From JAZKFT01 sp040386335 (lineage in GTDB: Bacteria; Bacteroidota; Bacteroidia; Chitinophagales; Chitinophagaceae), in the NCBI GenBank assembly GCA_040386335.1, contig JAZKFT010000023.1, positions 124,001 through 188,000 on the forward strand: a stretch of 64,000 bases of DNA, written 5' to 3'. Positions 25,466 to 34,826 of this stretch are shown piece after piece (positions within the stretch are counted from its first letter, which is position 1; the number at the start of each line of letters is the position of its first letter). The notes under the pieces were generated by a model. That model worked only from the letters and a program-made list of their open reading frames with translations. It was not told the origin of the DNA and did no database searches. The translations under genes were made by a program, and so were the position numbers.

Positions 25466-27817
25466 TTATTGTTTTACTACTTCAAATTTTTCAACTAAAT
25501 AATCAGTTGAACTTTTACCTACCTGTACTTCAAATTCACCAGGTTCTACAAGGCGCTTCATATCCAATCCATAGTATTGAAGTTTATCAGCAGCGATGGT
25601 AAAAGCAACCGTTTTTGTTTCGCCACTTTTTAACTGAATACGGGCAAAATCTTTTAGTTCCAGTACTGGACGGGTAACGGCACTTACCATATCACGGATA
25701 TAGAGTTGCACAATTTCATCACCATCAACATTGCCAGTATTGGTTACATCTACCGTAACTTTTACAGTTTGTGTAGCAGTTATTTTTTTTGTGCTGAGTG
25801 TAAGGTTGGTGTACTTGTAAGTGGTATAACTCAACCCAAAACCAAAAGGATACAAAGGCGAATATTCACCCGAAATGTAGGGACTTTCATGCACATAAGG
25901 TTTGTGGTTATAGTACACCGGCAACTGCCCAACATGCCTGGGAATGGTTACTGCCAGCTTACCAGAAGGATTGACTTTGCCAAACAAAACATTGGCCACC
26001 GCATTGCCTTGTTCCTGCCCCAGGTACCAACCTTCAATAATGGCCGGGGCTTTTTCTGCTAAATAGTTAACAGATAGAGGACGGCCGTTTACTAACAAAA
26101 CAGCAGTTGGTTTCTTCAACTCAAAAATGGCTTTTGCAACATCATTTTGCCTGCCCAATAAATCCAAATCAAAGCGATCACCCGTGTGACCTTTCCAGTC
26201 TTCACGGCAGGTCAATTCATTTTCACCCATCACTAATAAAACAGCATCACAGGTTTTTGCCAAAGCCACTGCATCAGCTATTTTTTTGTTTTCAGCAGCT
26301 ACAGTTTTCTCCTCAGCTTTAATAGTTGTATCGTTTTCATAAATCTTAAAACCCTCACTGTACAACACTTCAAACTTGCCATTACCGTACTTTGTTAAGC
26401 CCTCAATAATGCTAACACCAGGTGACTTATCATTTGAATAATTGCCATAATGTACTTCATTGGCATTAGGACCAATTACAGCAATTCGTTTAATGTTGTT
26501 TTCGTTAAAAGGCAATGTTTGGTTGTCATTTTTAAGTAACACCATCCCTTTTTCAGCAGCTTGCAAAGCCACTAAACGATGGGCTTTTTCAATGGCTGAT
26601 TTTTCGGTTTCGCTTACCGTGTTTATATAAGGTTGTTCAAACAAACCCATGATAAACTTATTGCGTAGAACCCTTGCTACTGCTGAATCCAACACAGGCA
26701 TCTTTACTTCGCCAGACTTTACCAATGCTGGTAAAAAGCTAAAACAATAATCCTTCCAGCTACTGGGGCATTCAAAGTCCATACCCGCGTTAATAGACCT
26801 TTTAGCAGCTTCTGCTTTATTGAAAGATGAGTGCTGACGGGTAATCATTCTATTCACTGCATCATAATCAGAAATTACGTATCCATTGAAGTTCCATTCA
26901 CCACGCAACACATCTGTCAGCAACCATTTATTGGCATGATTAGGAATGCCATCTATCTCATTGTATGAAGCCATTACGGTACGGACATTGGCTTTTTTTA
27001 CGGCCATTTCAAAAGGATAAAAATGGATTTCACGAAGTACCCTTTCTGATAAATTACTCGGGGCCAAATTGGTACCACCTTCTGGTTGGCCATGTCCTGA
27101 AAAGTGCTTGGCACAAGCAATTAAATGATTGCCATCAATAAAAGATGAACGGCCCTGCAAGCCAAATATGGCACCTACACCCATCATGCCAACATGGTAA
27201 GGATCTTCGCCCAAAAATTCTTCTGAGCGCCCAAAACGTGGGTCTCGCAATAAATCAATTACCGGCGTTGCAGCATGAGAAATACCATAGCTACGCATTT
27301 CCTTAGCCACTGCTGCAAATACGTTTTCAATCAAAGTTGTATCCCAACTGCTACCCAATGCTGGCGATACAGGAAAAACGGTTGATTTAGTATCGTTGCC
27401 TACAAAGCCATGGCAACCTTCGCCATTGGAGATAGCAGGAATACCAAGTCTTGTTTTTTCTACAAAGTATTTTTGAATGGCATTGAACCGGCCAAGATAA
27501 CCGGCCATGGGCATTTCTACCTGGAACTGTAAAAAGCCGACACCATTTTTGACGGTATCACCTAGATCATTAATGGCTTTTTGCAATGTATCAGGCTTGC
27601 TTAGATTCATTTTTGGATGCCACACATCTAACTGGCGACATTTGTCTTCAAGGCTCATTCGTTTGAGCAAATCGTTTACACGCTGCTCAATGGGTAATTC
27701 CTTTCTTTTATAAGCTGGTGCTGTGTTTTGAGAGAATCCCGACACAGAAAGAAGCACCAAATTCAACACAGTTAGCAACGCCATAAAAGGGTTTGTATGT
27801 TTCCTGGCTCTAAACAT
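25466..27817 (-). CDS. GH3 beta-glycosidase
   Basis: Start set at 27817, which begins a signal peptide (MFRARKHTNPFMALL...SGFSQ) and avoids a 35-bp overlap; an in-frame start at 27856 is possible. About 783 residues. The GH3 N-domain has RLGIPAISNGEGCHGF, DPRFGRSEEFLGEDPY, CAKHFSGHG and GYVISDYDAV (nucleophile Asp about 317). The (alpha/beta)6 sandwich has RIAVIGPNANE and LLVMGENELTCREDWKGHTGDR, then a C-terminal Fn3-like domain with PLYPFGFGLSYTTY. Typical activities are exo beta-glucosidase or beta-xylosidase; the SNGEGCHG pattern occurs in both. Periplasmic. Four bp separate it from the phosphotriesterase-like gene. Confidence 0.9.
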   Translation of the reverse strand: MFRARKHTNPFMALLTVLNLVLLSVSGFSQNTAPAYKRKELPIEQRVNDLLKRMSLEDKCRQLDVWHPKMNLSKPDTLQKAINDLGDTVKNGVGFLQFQVEMPMAGYLGRFNAIQKYFVEKTRLGIPAISNGEGCHGFVGNDTKSTVFPVSPALGSSWDTTLIENVFAAVAKEMRSYGISHAATPVIDLLRDPRFGRSEEFLGEDPYHVGMMGVGAIFGLQGRSSFIDGNHLIACAKHFSGHGQPEGGTNLAPSNLSERVLREIHFYPFEMAVKKANVRTVMASYNEIDGIPNHANKWLLTDVLRGEWNFNGYVISDYDAVNRMITRQHSSFNKAEAAKRSINAGMDFECPSSWKDYCFSFLPALVKSGEVKMPVLDSAVARVLRNKFIMGLFEQPYINTVSETEKSAIEKAHRLVALQAAEKGMVLLKNDNQTLPFNENNIKRIAVIGPNANEVHYGNYSNDKSPGVSIIEGLTKYGNGKFEVLYSEGFKIYENDTTIKAEEKTVAAENKKIADAVALAKTCDAVLLVMGENELTCREDWKGHTGDRFDLDLLGRQNDVAKAIFELKKPTAVLLVNGRPLSVNYLAEKAPAIIEGWYLGQEQGNAVANVLFGKVNPSGKLAVTIPRHVGQLPVYYNHKPYVHESPYISGEYSPLYPFGFGLSYTTYKYTNLTLSTKKITATQTVKVTVDVTNTGNVDGDEIVQLYIRDMVSAVTRPVLELKDFARIQLKSGETKTVAFTIAADKLQYYGLDMKRLVEPGEFEVQVGKSSTDYLVEKFEVVKQ

Positions 27818-27821
27818 CAAT

Positions 27822-28814
27822 TCAATTTTTCTTTGTTGTTTTTGTTTGTAATGCAAATGCTTTTTTGGGATTTTGGATCATCAGTTGATGAATGTCAGCA
27901 TCTGTAAATCCGTTAGTTTTTAATGCAGGAATCAGGAACGCAACGATGGCATCGTATTGCCTGACCGGCCCACCTCCTGGAAACGAATTACCATCATGCG
28001 ACAGCAATATTTTATGTAACAAATTGTTCGATTTGAAAAACTGAAGCTGCTTTACATAATCATCAACGCTTGATTCTTTCACTCCATCCAACGAAATCCA
28101 AACACCCTGTAATGCTGTATTCGTCAATACTTCAAGGCTTTCAACTTTGTTTGCATGTGCCCATACCACGGCATTTGGTTGAACATTTTGTTCAATCAGA
28201 ATGTGCATCATTTCATTGATGGCCTCTATATTATTACCAGTATGCACTACTAATGTTAAGCCTGTTTTTTTATAGGTTAATACACCAGCTGTAAACAATT
28301 TTAAGTCCATATCAGAAGGATGGCCATTATCAAAAGCCAGTTTTATAAAGCCGGGTTTAATGGTTGTTTTATCAATTCCACTATCAAATTCATTTATCCA
28401 AATGGCCGCTATAGCCTCTGCTGTGGCAGCTTTTGCAAATTCTGGTACGTACTTATCATTGCTTGCACCATAAAAGCCGGTGTTGGTTACAATGTTTACT
28501 CCTGTTGAATCTGAAATGGTTTTAAGCAATTGCACATTTCTTCCAAAATAGGCAGCCGTGCAATCAAAAATGGTATGAATGCCTTGCAGCTTTACCTTTC
28601 TTAAATATGGAAATACTTGCTGGAATAATTTGGCTGTATCGTAATTAGAAACCAAACCCGGTTCAGCACCAAAGTTTGACATGATATGTTCGTGCGTTAA
28701 AGAAAAACCCAAATCAGCAGTCTTTATTTTTCCATTTACGGTATGGATATAGGCTTCCTGTCCAAAGATTTTTGAAGCGCAGAACAAGAAAAATATGGCG
28801 ACTGTTTTATACAT
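27822..28814 (-). CDS. Phosphotriesterase-family metal hydrolase (secreted)
   Basis: 330 residues with a signal peptide ending KIFGQ (19). Binuclear-metal amidohydrolase landmarks of the PTE family are present: LTHEH (39-43), GFIKLAFDN with Lys158 as the likely carbamylated ligand, VVHTG (His191), VVWAHAN (His220) and LLSHDG (Asp274). Family members hydrolyse phosphotriesters, lactones or related esters; a lactonase or sugar-ester role would fit a carbohydrate locus, but this is inference. The stop of the upstream GH3 gene and this start are adjacent (28815/28814), so the two are translationally coupled. Confidence 0.85.
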   Translation of the reverse strand: MYKTVAIFFLFCASKIFGQEAYIHTVNGKIKTADLGFSLTHEHIMSNFGAEPGLVSNYDTAKLFQQVFPYLRKVKLQGIHTIFDCTAAYFGRNVQLLKTISDSTGVNIVTNTGFYGASNDKYVPEFAKAATAEAIAAIWINEFDSGIDKTTIKPGFIKLAFDNGHPSDMDLKLFTAGVLTYKKTGLTLVVHTGNNIEAINEMMHILIEQNVQPNAVVWAHANKVESLEVLTNTALQGVWISLDGVKESSVDDYVKQLQFFKSNNLLHKILLSHDGNSFPGGGPVRQYDAIVAFLIPALKTNGFTDADIHQLMIQNPKKAFALQTKTTKKN

Positions 28815-31328
28815 TTATTGATTGGCCATTGTTACAAATTCCGTTGGAATTACTTTTCCGTTAGGCACTATCAATTGGCCTTCGCAAGTATTGTTTTGTT
28901 TGTTTAAATCTTTTGCTTCAGTAATTTCAACAGTTGCTTTTATACTGAATGTTCCATTTGCTGCCATCCATTCTTTTCCTGGCAACCCCTTTGCCACTGC
29001 TAGTTCCATGCCACCAACAGGTATTGATGATGATGCAGTATACGCAGCAGCTACTTCTTTTCCATTTACATAAAAATGAACTTTATAGCTATCGCCTTTT
29101 TTTATAGCGGCTGTACCGTTGTTGATGATGGAAGCCATAAATACAACAGGCTCACCTGCTTTTGGAAAGGCTGGCATGGTACGAATATTAGTTACAGATA
29201 AATCAGCTTTAGCTACGCCTTTGGTTAAGCTGAATGGCGCCGTTAATGGTAACTTATCAGAAGCACCACCAATATGTACCATGAATTGTCCTTCCGGTAC
29301 CTGGTAAGATTTCGTGGCTTCGTTGTAGAGGTACAGCTCTTCTGGTGTTAATTGAAAAGTGATGGTTTTCGTTTCGCCAGCTTTCAACATCACTTTTTCA
29401 AAACCGCGCAGTTGCTTTTTGGGCATTAAAATATTGGGTAAAATTTTGCCAGTAGATAAATACAATTGTGCTACTTCTTCACCAGGCTTATTGCCTGTGT
29501 TTTTTAAATCGAAGGATACTTTTATCAAGTCACCAACAGCGGCATTTTGCTTGTTGATTTTGATATTAGAATAACTGAAACTGGTGTAACTTAAGCCGGA
29601 GCCAAATGCAAATTCCGGGGTTACATTTTGAGCATCGAACCAGCGATAACCCACGCCTTTTGTAACAAGATTTCTAAAATCGGCACTGATTGGAAAAATC
29701 TGGCTATCATCTTTCGGAATGGTTGCGGGCAGCTTGCCAGAAGGGTTATAATTGCCAAACAATACATCAGCAATGGCTCGTCCACCTTCCTGCCCCGGAT
29801 AAAAAGCGTAGAGCAAACCTTTAATATTTTTAATGACTGGCGTAACGCTGCAAGTGCCGCCGGAAATAACTACCAACACGATATTAGGGTTCACTTTTGC
29901 GATGGCATTTATCAATTCGTTTTGCATGCCCGATAGCAAAACATTTTGGGTGGGCCTGTCTGGCCTTGCAACGGCACCACCACCTTTTTCATCCGCTTCT
30001 TTATCTATAAAATAGCCTTCGCCTTCCACCGTACTATCTAATCCTCCTACAAAAATTACATACTCAGCATTTTTTGCAGCTTCAATTGCCGCGGCAAATT
30101 GCGATTGGTCTTTATCGTTGATGTTACAGCCTTTTTCATATTTTATTTTATCAGCACCAATCATTTTCTTGATTCCATCTTCCACAGTTATGCGATAAGT
30201 AGGAATCACTTTTGAGCTACTGTTTCCATCCAAAGGCAATACAGCAGCGTTAGGGCCAATCAATGCAACTGATCTGATCTTTTCTTTATTCAGTGGTAGA
30301 ATATTTTCTGCATTCTTCAACAATACCAGGCCTCTGAGGCCACTTTCATACACCAGTTCTCTTTGTTGTTTACTATTAATAATAGATGCTGGAATTACAG
30401 GTACTCCATCCATCATGCCTGAAACAATTTTGGTACGCAATACATTCTTTACAGCCCGGTTTATCAAACTGCTATCAAATGTTCCATCCACAACACCTTT
30501 GGGTAATTCTTTAATGTAGAGGTCGTTGCCTTCGCAAAAATCAAGTTCGGCATTCAAGGCTTTGCCCGTTTCTTTAAAGCCGCCCCAATCGCTCATGGTG
30601 TAATAATTAAAGCCCCAATGGTCTCTTAACAATGTTTTGATGAGGTATTTATTTTCGGCACATTTATCGCCATTGATCCAGTTGTATGCACACATTACGG
30701 AGATAGCACCACCCTGTTGAATGGCTCTTTTCCAATGGTATCCCCAAAACTCAACCAGGCTTCTTTCATCGCTTAAGTAGTTATTAGTTCGCCTGTTTAT
30801 TTCGTACGTATTTAAGTTGTAATGTTTGATGGTTCCAAATACTGAAGTCGTATTTTGACCAGCAATAAAAGCCGCAGAAATACGGCCACCTAAAAATGGG
30901 TCTTCGCCAATGGTTTCAGCAGCACGGCCTATTCTTGGGTCAATCAATAAATCCAATGTAGGGCCTGCAATCCTGTCCCTTCCTCGTGCAGCTTGCTCTA
31001 ATGCGATGCCACGGCCAACTTTTGCAATTAACATAGGATCCCATGTGGCTGCCATTGCAATAGTTACAGGAAAGGATGAAAATCCCTTCGCTTTATTGCC
31101 AATGCCATGAGGGCCATCGCTGCCTGTAAACTGAGGAATGCCCAAAAGTTTGTTGCCATCAGTTTGATAATAGAGCTGCTCAATTTTTTCCTGCATGCTC
31201 ATTTTAGCAAGTAGAGAATTGAGTCTTTTTTCCAGGTGATTATCGGCACCGACAGATTGTGCATAAACATTGCCAGCAAATGCTAATGCAATTAAAGTTG
31301 ATAAATAAGTAGCTAATCGTTGTTTCAT
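28815..31328 (-). CDS. GH3 beta-glycosidase with C-terminal CARDB-like extension
   Basis: 837 residues with a signal peptide ending VYAQ (24). GH3 landmarks are FTGSDGPHGIG, DPRIGRAAETIGEDPF, GTIKHYNLN (Lys168-His169) and YYTMSDWGGF (nucleophile Asp247). The C-domain has VALIGPNAAV and VIFVGGLDSTVEGEG, a Fn3-like domain follows (FAFGSGLSYTSFSY...FMVHIGGAS), and an extra ~110-residue CARDB/Ig-like tail (ADLSVTNIRTMPAFPKAGEPVVFMASIINNG...). The tail is unusual for GH3 and may bind substrate or support structure. The start overlaps the preceding clan GH-A gene by 4 bp (ATGA-type). Probably a beta-glucosidase-type enzyme. Confidence 0.88.
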   Translation of the reverse strand: MKQRLATYLSTLIALAFAGNVYAQSVGADNHLEKRLNSLLAKMSMQEKIEQLYYQTDGNKLLGIPQFTGSDGPHGIGNKAKGFSSFPVTIAMAATWDPMLIAKVGRGIALEQAARGRDRIAGPTLDLLIDPRIGRAAETIGEDPFLGGRISAAFIAGQNTTSVFGTIKHYNLNTYEINRRTNNYLSDERSLVEFWGYHWKRAIQQGGAISVMCAYNWINGDKCAENKYLIKTLLRDHWGFNYYTMSDWGGFKETGKALNAELDFCEGNDLYIKELPKGVVDGTFDSSLINRAVKNVLRTKIVSGMMDGVPVIPASIINSKQQRELVYESGLRGLVLLKNAENILPLNKEKIRSVALIGPNAAVLPLDGNSSSKVIPTYRITVEDGIKKMIGADKIKYEKGCNINDKDQSQFAAAIEAAKNAEYVIFVGGLDSTVEGEGYFIDKEADEKGGGAVARPDRPTQNVLLSGMQNELINAIAKVNPNIVLVVISGGTCSVTPVIKNIKGLLYAFYPGQEGGRAIADVLFGNYNPSGKLPATIPKDDSQIFPISADFRNLVTKGVGYRWFDAQNVTPEFAFGSGLSYTSFSYSNIKINKQNAAVGDLIKVSFDLKNTGNKPGEEVAQLYLSTGKILPNILMPKKQLRGFEKVMLKAGETKTITFQLTPEELYLYNEATKSYQVPEGQFMVHIGGASDKLPLTAPFSLTKGVAKADLSVTNIRTMPAFPKAGEPVVFMASIINNGTAAIKKGDSYKVHFYVNGKEVAAAYTASSSIPVGGMELAVAKGLPGKEWMAANGTFSIKATVEITEAKDLNKQNNTCEGQLIVPNGKVIPTEFVTMANQ

Positions 31329-32641
31329 TTTTTTGCCTTAAAAGATTTGGAAGCTTGAGTGTAAACAGGCGGCAATTGGTTATCAAAGTCGGTGCTGCTA
31401 TAATTTATTTTAGTAACAGATTTGCCTTTAAAAATCAGGACTTGCGTAGTTCGTGGTGCAATTACATCCTGATAAACACCACGCTGTTTTGCGTCGATAA
31501 AAATGTTGAGCGTTGGTATGGTATCGTTTCTATCTTTTAGGTAAAGTGTATAAGGTTTGGCGTCGCCGAAACCCGTGTTCATAATCATTACACTTATTTG
31601 CTTGCCATCGTTAGCACCATAAACCTGAAAAGCACTGTCCTGGGTGGTTCCCTTCAGAAATAAACCCTTAAAATATTTTGCTACAAATTGCATGTGCCAG
31701 TTAGACGCCCTTGGTGCCATTTGTTTTCCATCAATAAAACTGAAATCAGAGCCTTTGCGATCGCCGCCATGTTCAAACATGCTCCAACTGGCTACATACT
31801 TTGCACCATATTGCATAGAATAGCCAAGCACTGATCCAAACATTTGTCCATTGCCCCAGGTATGTACTTCTCCACCGCTTTTTGAGTTGTATTCACCAAG
31901 CCCCCAAATCACAGCATTATCGCCAGTACGGTGGTGCAACGCATTTACTGCATCCACTTTTACTTTGGATTTAATAATACGCTTCAGCATATCATTGGCG
32001 CCTTCCACTGCAGGGTCGCCATTGCCCTGGGGGTAACGGTGTGCCACCAAGCCATCGCAGTAGTAATAAGTATGGCCAGGAATATTTCCTGTGATGTCAT
32101 TTTTACCACCAAAGAGGTCATTGTAATAATCCATATAATCACACTCATCAGGCCCATAAATTTTAATGGTAGAATCAACCAATTTCATAGCTGCTGCAAT
32201 GGGTTTAAAATATCCTTCCACTGCAGCTGCAAAAGTTTTAACATCAGGCTTATTAGCTTGTAGCCATGGCTCGTTACCAATGTTCCAATACTTTATTGGC
32301 GCAATGCCTTCATGTTTGTCAATGTTGAAAAAACGAACCAAATCAGCAGCTGTTTCTGCAGATTTGTATTGCGAGACCTGCATGATTGGTTCGGCACCAA
32401 TAGATTGGATTTTCTTAACCCAGCTTACCAATGTTTCGTTGGATGGTAGTTTTTTATCGTAAGCATGACCACCAATTCTAATCGTTTGTACACCACAATT
32501 TTCTGTGAGTTTCCAAACACTATCGCTGGGGTTGGTAAACCATAAATTTGTGCCTACTAATTGCGGGCTGATTTTTTGTGCGTTTGCACCCAACGAAGCA
32601 AACAGGAACAGGTATAAAGTATGTTTTGATAAAACTGCCAT
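31325..32641 (-). CDS. Clan GH-A glycoside hydrolase, family not assigned
   Basis: 438 residues with a signal peptide ending GANAQ (22). The barrel has TIRIGGHAYD, YWNIGNEPW (acid/base Glu124), GPDECDYMDYY, HRYPQGNGDP and IWGLGEYNSKSGG (nucleophile Glu250). A C-terminal beta domain resembles those of GH39/GH51-type enzymes (MIMNTGFGDAKPYTLYL). It is distantly similar in layout to the GH-A domain at 8050-10782 but lacks the lectin and T9SS parts. Substrate unknown; it overlaps the GH3 gene by 4 bp, so both probably act on the same oligosaccharide. Confidence 0.78.
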   Translation of the reverse strand: MAVLSKHTLYLFLFASLGANAQKISPQLVGTNLWFTNPSDSVWKLTENCGVQTIRIGGHAYDKKLPSNETLVSWVKKIQSIGAEPIMQVSQYKSAETAADLVRFFNIDKHEGIAPIKYWNIGNEPWLQANKPDVKTFAAAVEGYFKPIAAAMKLVDSTIKIYGPDECDYMDYYNDLFGGKNDITGNIPGHTYYYCDGLVAHRYPQGNGDPAVEGANDMLKRIIKSKVKVDAVNALHHRTGDNAVIWGLGEYNSKSGGEVHTWGNGQMFGSVLGYSMQYGAKYVASWSMFEHGGDRKGSDFSFIDGKQMAPRASNWHMQFVAKYFKGLFLKGTTQDSAFQVYGANDGKQISVMIMNTGFGDAKPYTLYLKDRNDTIPTLNIFIDAKQRGVYQDVIAPRTTQVLIFKGKSVTKINYSSTDFDNQLPPVYTQASKSFKAKK

Positions 32642-32724
32642 GGAACGTCTTGTGATGAATTAGATGTAATTTTTGGTGGTTTCTAAGTATAAATCCGGCC
32701 TTTCAAATGTTGCTTGATATGCAT

Positions 32725-34749
32725 TTATTTCAGCCAGCCCTTCTGACGTATTTCCTTTTCAAATTGCTGTTGGTAGCGGATCGCTTCCGTTGGCTTTACT
32801 GCGTTGCCAACTGTGTTGTCTCCAATGAGCCAAGCTTGATTCCATGCCTCGGTGGAAATAATATGATCATATTTTTTAAGCTCTGTTTCCATTTCTTTCC
32901 GTTTTGCAGGTGTGAGGGCAGGGGGGATTTCAAAAACGTCGTAAGGCTGTTTGTTCTGTACCGACCATACTTCCAGCCATTGCTGCAGCAGCCAGTCTTG
33001 CGGGTTTAGTATGCTGCTATCGGTATAGCTGGTAAGCGACCAGGCTTTGTACGAACGCAACACTGCCAGTTTTACAACTGGTTTTGGCGGCGGGGTTTTG
33101 ATCAATTGTTGGTGAAATTTGCAGGCTGCTTCCCAGCTTTCTGGCCGTGTTTTTGGAAAGGTGGAGTTTTGCGAGGGGCCATAGCCCAGCCACATAACGG
33201 CATCTACGCCCATGGCATATTGTTCGTCCCCCATACGTTTTACCTGCTCGGGGGTTACATGTTGTAAGCCTGTGGGGCCGCCATAAATATGCGCCTGCAT
33301 CCATGGGATCAGTAAGCGGTTGTAACGCCTTGCAAGCCCTGAGTAATAGGCCATATCGCGGAGAATATCGTCCCGATAACCAGAACCACCCCACCAGGCT
33401 CCGCCAACAGGGTAGGGGTCCAGGTGCACCACCTTCATTTGTTGTGTAAGTAGTTCCGGCCCGCTGCCATCGTGGTCATTTGCCAAAGAAAAAATTCCTG
33501 CCCGGGTGGTATTTCTAAACAGCAGGATGCCGGGTGCCAGTCGTTCGGCTTCGTCAACAGTCGCTTTAATAAAGCCCGCGGTATTTTGGTGCAAGGTGTA
33601 CATCCACCAGGCGTAGGCGTTGGTGCCATACACTTCCGGATAGCCCCAGGTGCGTGGGTAGTGTACATTGCTTCCGGCATTTTTTAGAAATGTTTGGATG
33701 GCCGGCGCACTATAATCCCATAAAGGAAAGTTGACTGTTTTGTTGGGTTCATATAAATGACTGGTGATGCCGAAATGTTCATCACCCATCCTCGATGCAA
33801 TTACCACATCGGTTGGGAAAGTGCCGCCGTTTGCTTCTGTCCATTTGCTAAACTGTTGCTGCACATCCCTGCGGGTCGCTTCTAATGTGGTGGGCGCCGC
33901 GGTACTTACGGTGCCATGTCCAAAAACATACCATTTATCAGAACCATGGTAAGGCCAGTAAACTGCCACGCCAACTTTATCCAGTATGGCTGTCTCCAGG
34001 CCGGTGAGATCGAAGGAAATTTTATAGAGCGTTCGGTTTTTTATTTCATTGGCACTGCGCATATCTGCCGTCACACTTTCATTTTCCAATATGGTATCAC
34101 CAGGTATGGATTCAATGGTTGCTGGTATAATGGCGAGGTGTTGCTTGCCATCAAACAATTTCAATGGAACAACGATTTCTGCTTTAACCGGTGCAGGGAT
34201 ATCCGGGAAATAATGGCCTCTTTGTTCCCGGTTTTCATAGGCAATGGTAGTGTCCTTTCTCGACCGATAAGCGAATTGTGCGTTGTATACCGGCGGTTCA
34301 ACGATGATGGAATGTTTGCCGGCCGCAAATGCAAACAGGAAACGGTCGACGGCTTTTCCTTTATATATTCCGCCAATCATTAATGCATCTACGGCAGTAA
34401 GTCCCATCTCTGCCATCAGGTCTTTCCGCTCGTTCATTTTGTTGAGCTGCATATGGTATTTCATGCCCTGTTTCCTGGCCAAGGCCAGTTTCAGCTTTGC
34501 ATCGGCTACCGTTCTGGCATTCATTGAAACAAGGCCAACACCATGCGCTTTAAGATCTTTAAAGTCTCTTTCCATTGAATCAATCGCACTGTTCCCTTCC
34601 CAGTTGTTATAGCTTACCCAGGCCCGTGGCCATTGTGGGTTGCCCGGCCGGATAGGTGTTGATGGGTTCGTTTGGGCCTGCGCATATACAGCGTTGCACA
34701 GCAATAATATTGCTAAGGAAGATGCGAGTAATTGCGCTGTTGTTTTCAT
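32725..34749 (-). CDS. Secreted protein of unknown family, possible TIM-barrel hydrolase
   Basis: 674 residues with a signal peptide ending AVYAQAQ (26). I do not recognise the family. Features: RAWVSYNNWEGNSAIDSMERDF and LKAHGVGLVSMNARTV suggest the first strands of a barrel; a beta-rich insertion (about 150-290); PRTWGYPEVYGTNAYAWWMYT and PYPVGGAWWGGSGYRDD are aromatic-rich sugar-binding-like segments; LIPWMQAHIYGG and GVDAVMWLGYGPS look like later barrel strands; the C-terminal LAVLRSYKAWSLTSY...YDVFEIPPALTP resembles the trimerisation-type domain that follows GH42-like barrels. A glycosidase distantly related to clan GH-A is a reasonable guess. It lies between the MFS transporter and GH-A genes on the same strand. 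Confidence 0.6.
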   Translation of the reverse strand: MKTTAQLLASSLAILLLCNAVYAQAQTNPSTPIRPGNPQWPRAWVSYNNWEGNSAIDSMERDFKDLKAHGVGLVSMNARTVADAKLKLALARKQGMKYHMQLNKMNERKDLMAEMGLTAVDALMIGGIYKGKAVDRFLFAFAAGKHSIIVEPPVYNAQFAYRSRKDTTIAYENREQRGHYFPDIPAPVKAEIVVPLKLFDGKQHLAIIPATIESIPGDTILENESVTADMRSANEIKNRTLYKISFDLTGLETAILDKVGVAVYWPYHGSDKWYVFGHGTVSTAAPTTLEATRRDVQQQFSKWTEANGGTFPTDVVIASRMGDEHFGITSHLYEPNKTVNFPLWDYSAPAIQTFLKNAGSNVHYPRTWGYPEVYGTNAYAWWMYTLHQNTAGFIKATVDEAERLAPGILLFRNTTRAGIFSLANDHDGSGPELLTQQMKVVHLDPYPVGGAWWGGSGYRDDILRDMAYYSGLARRYNRLLIPWMQAHIYGGPTGLQHVTPEQVKRMGDEQYAMGVDAVMWLGYGPSQNSTFPKTRPESWEAACKFHQQLIKTPPPKPVVKLAVLRSYKAWSLTSYTDSSILNPQDWLLQQWLEVWSVQNKQPYDVFEIPPALTPAKRKEMETELKKYDHIISTEAWNQAWLIGDNTVGNAVKPTEAIRYQQQFEKEIRQKGWLK

Positions 34750-34826
34750 GTGATCACCTTTTTGTATTATCTACATTGTCTTATTACTTCCGTTTTAAAA
34801 TATCCGCCATTTGATAGGCGGGTAAC

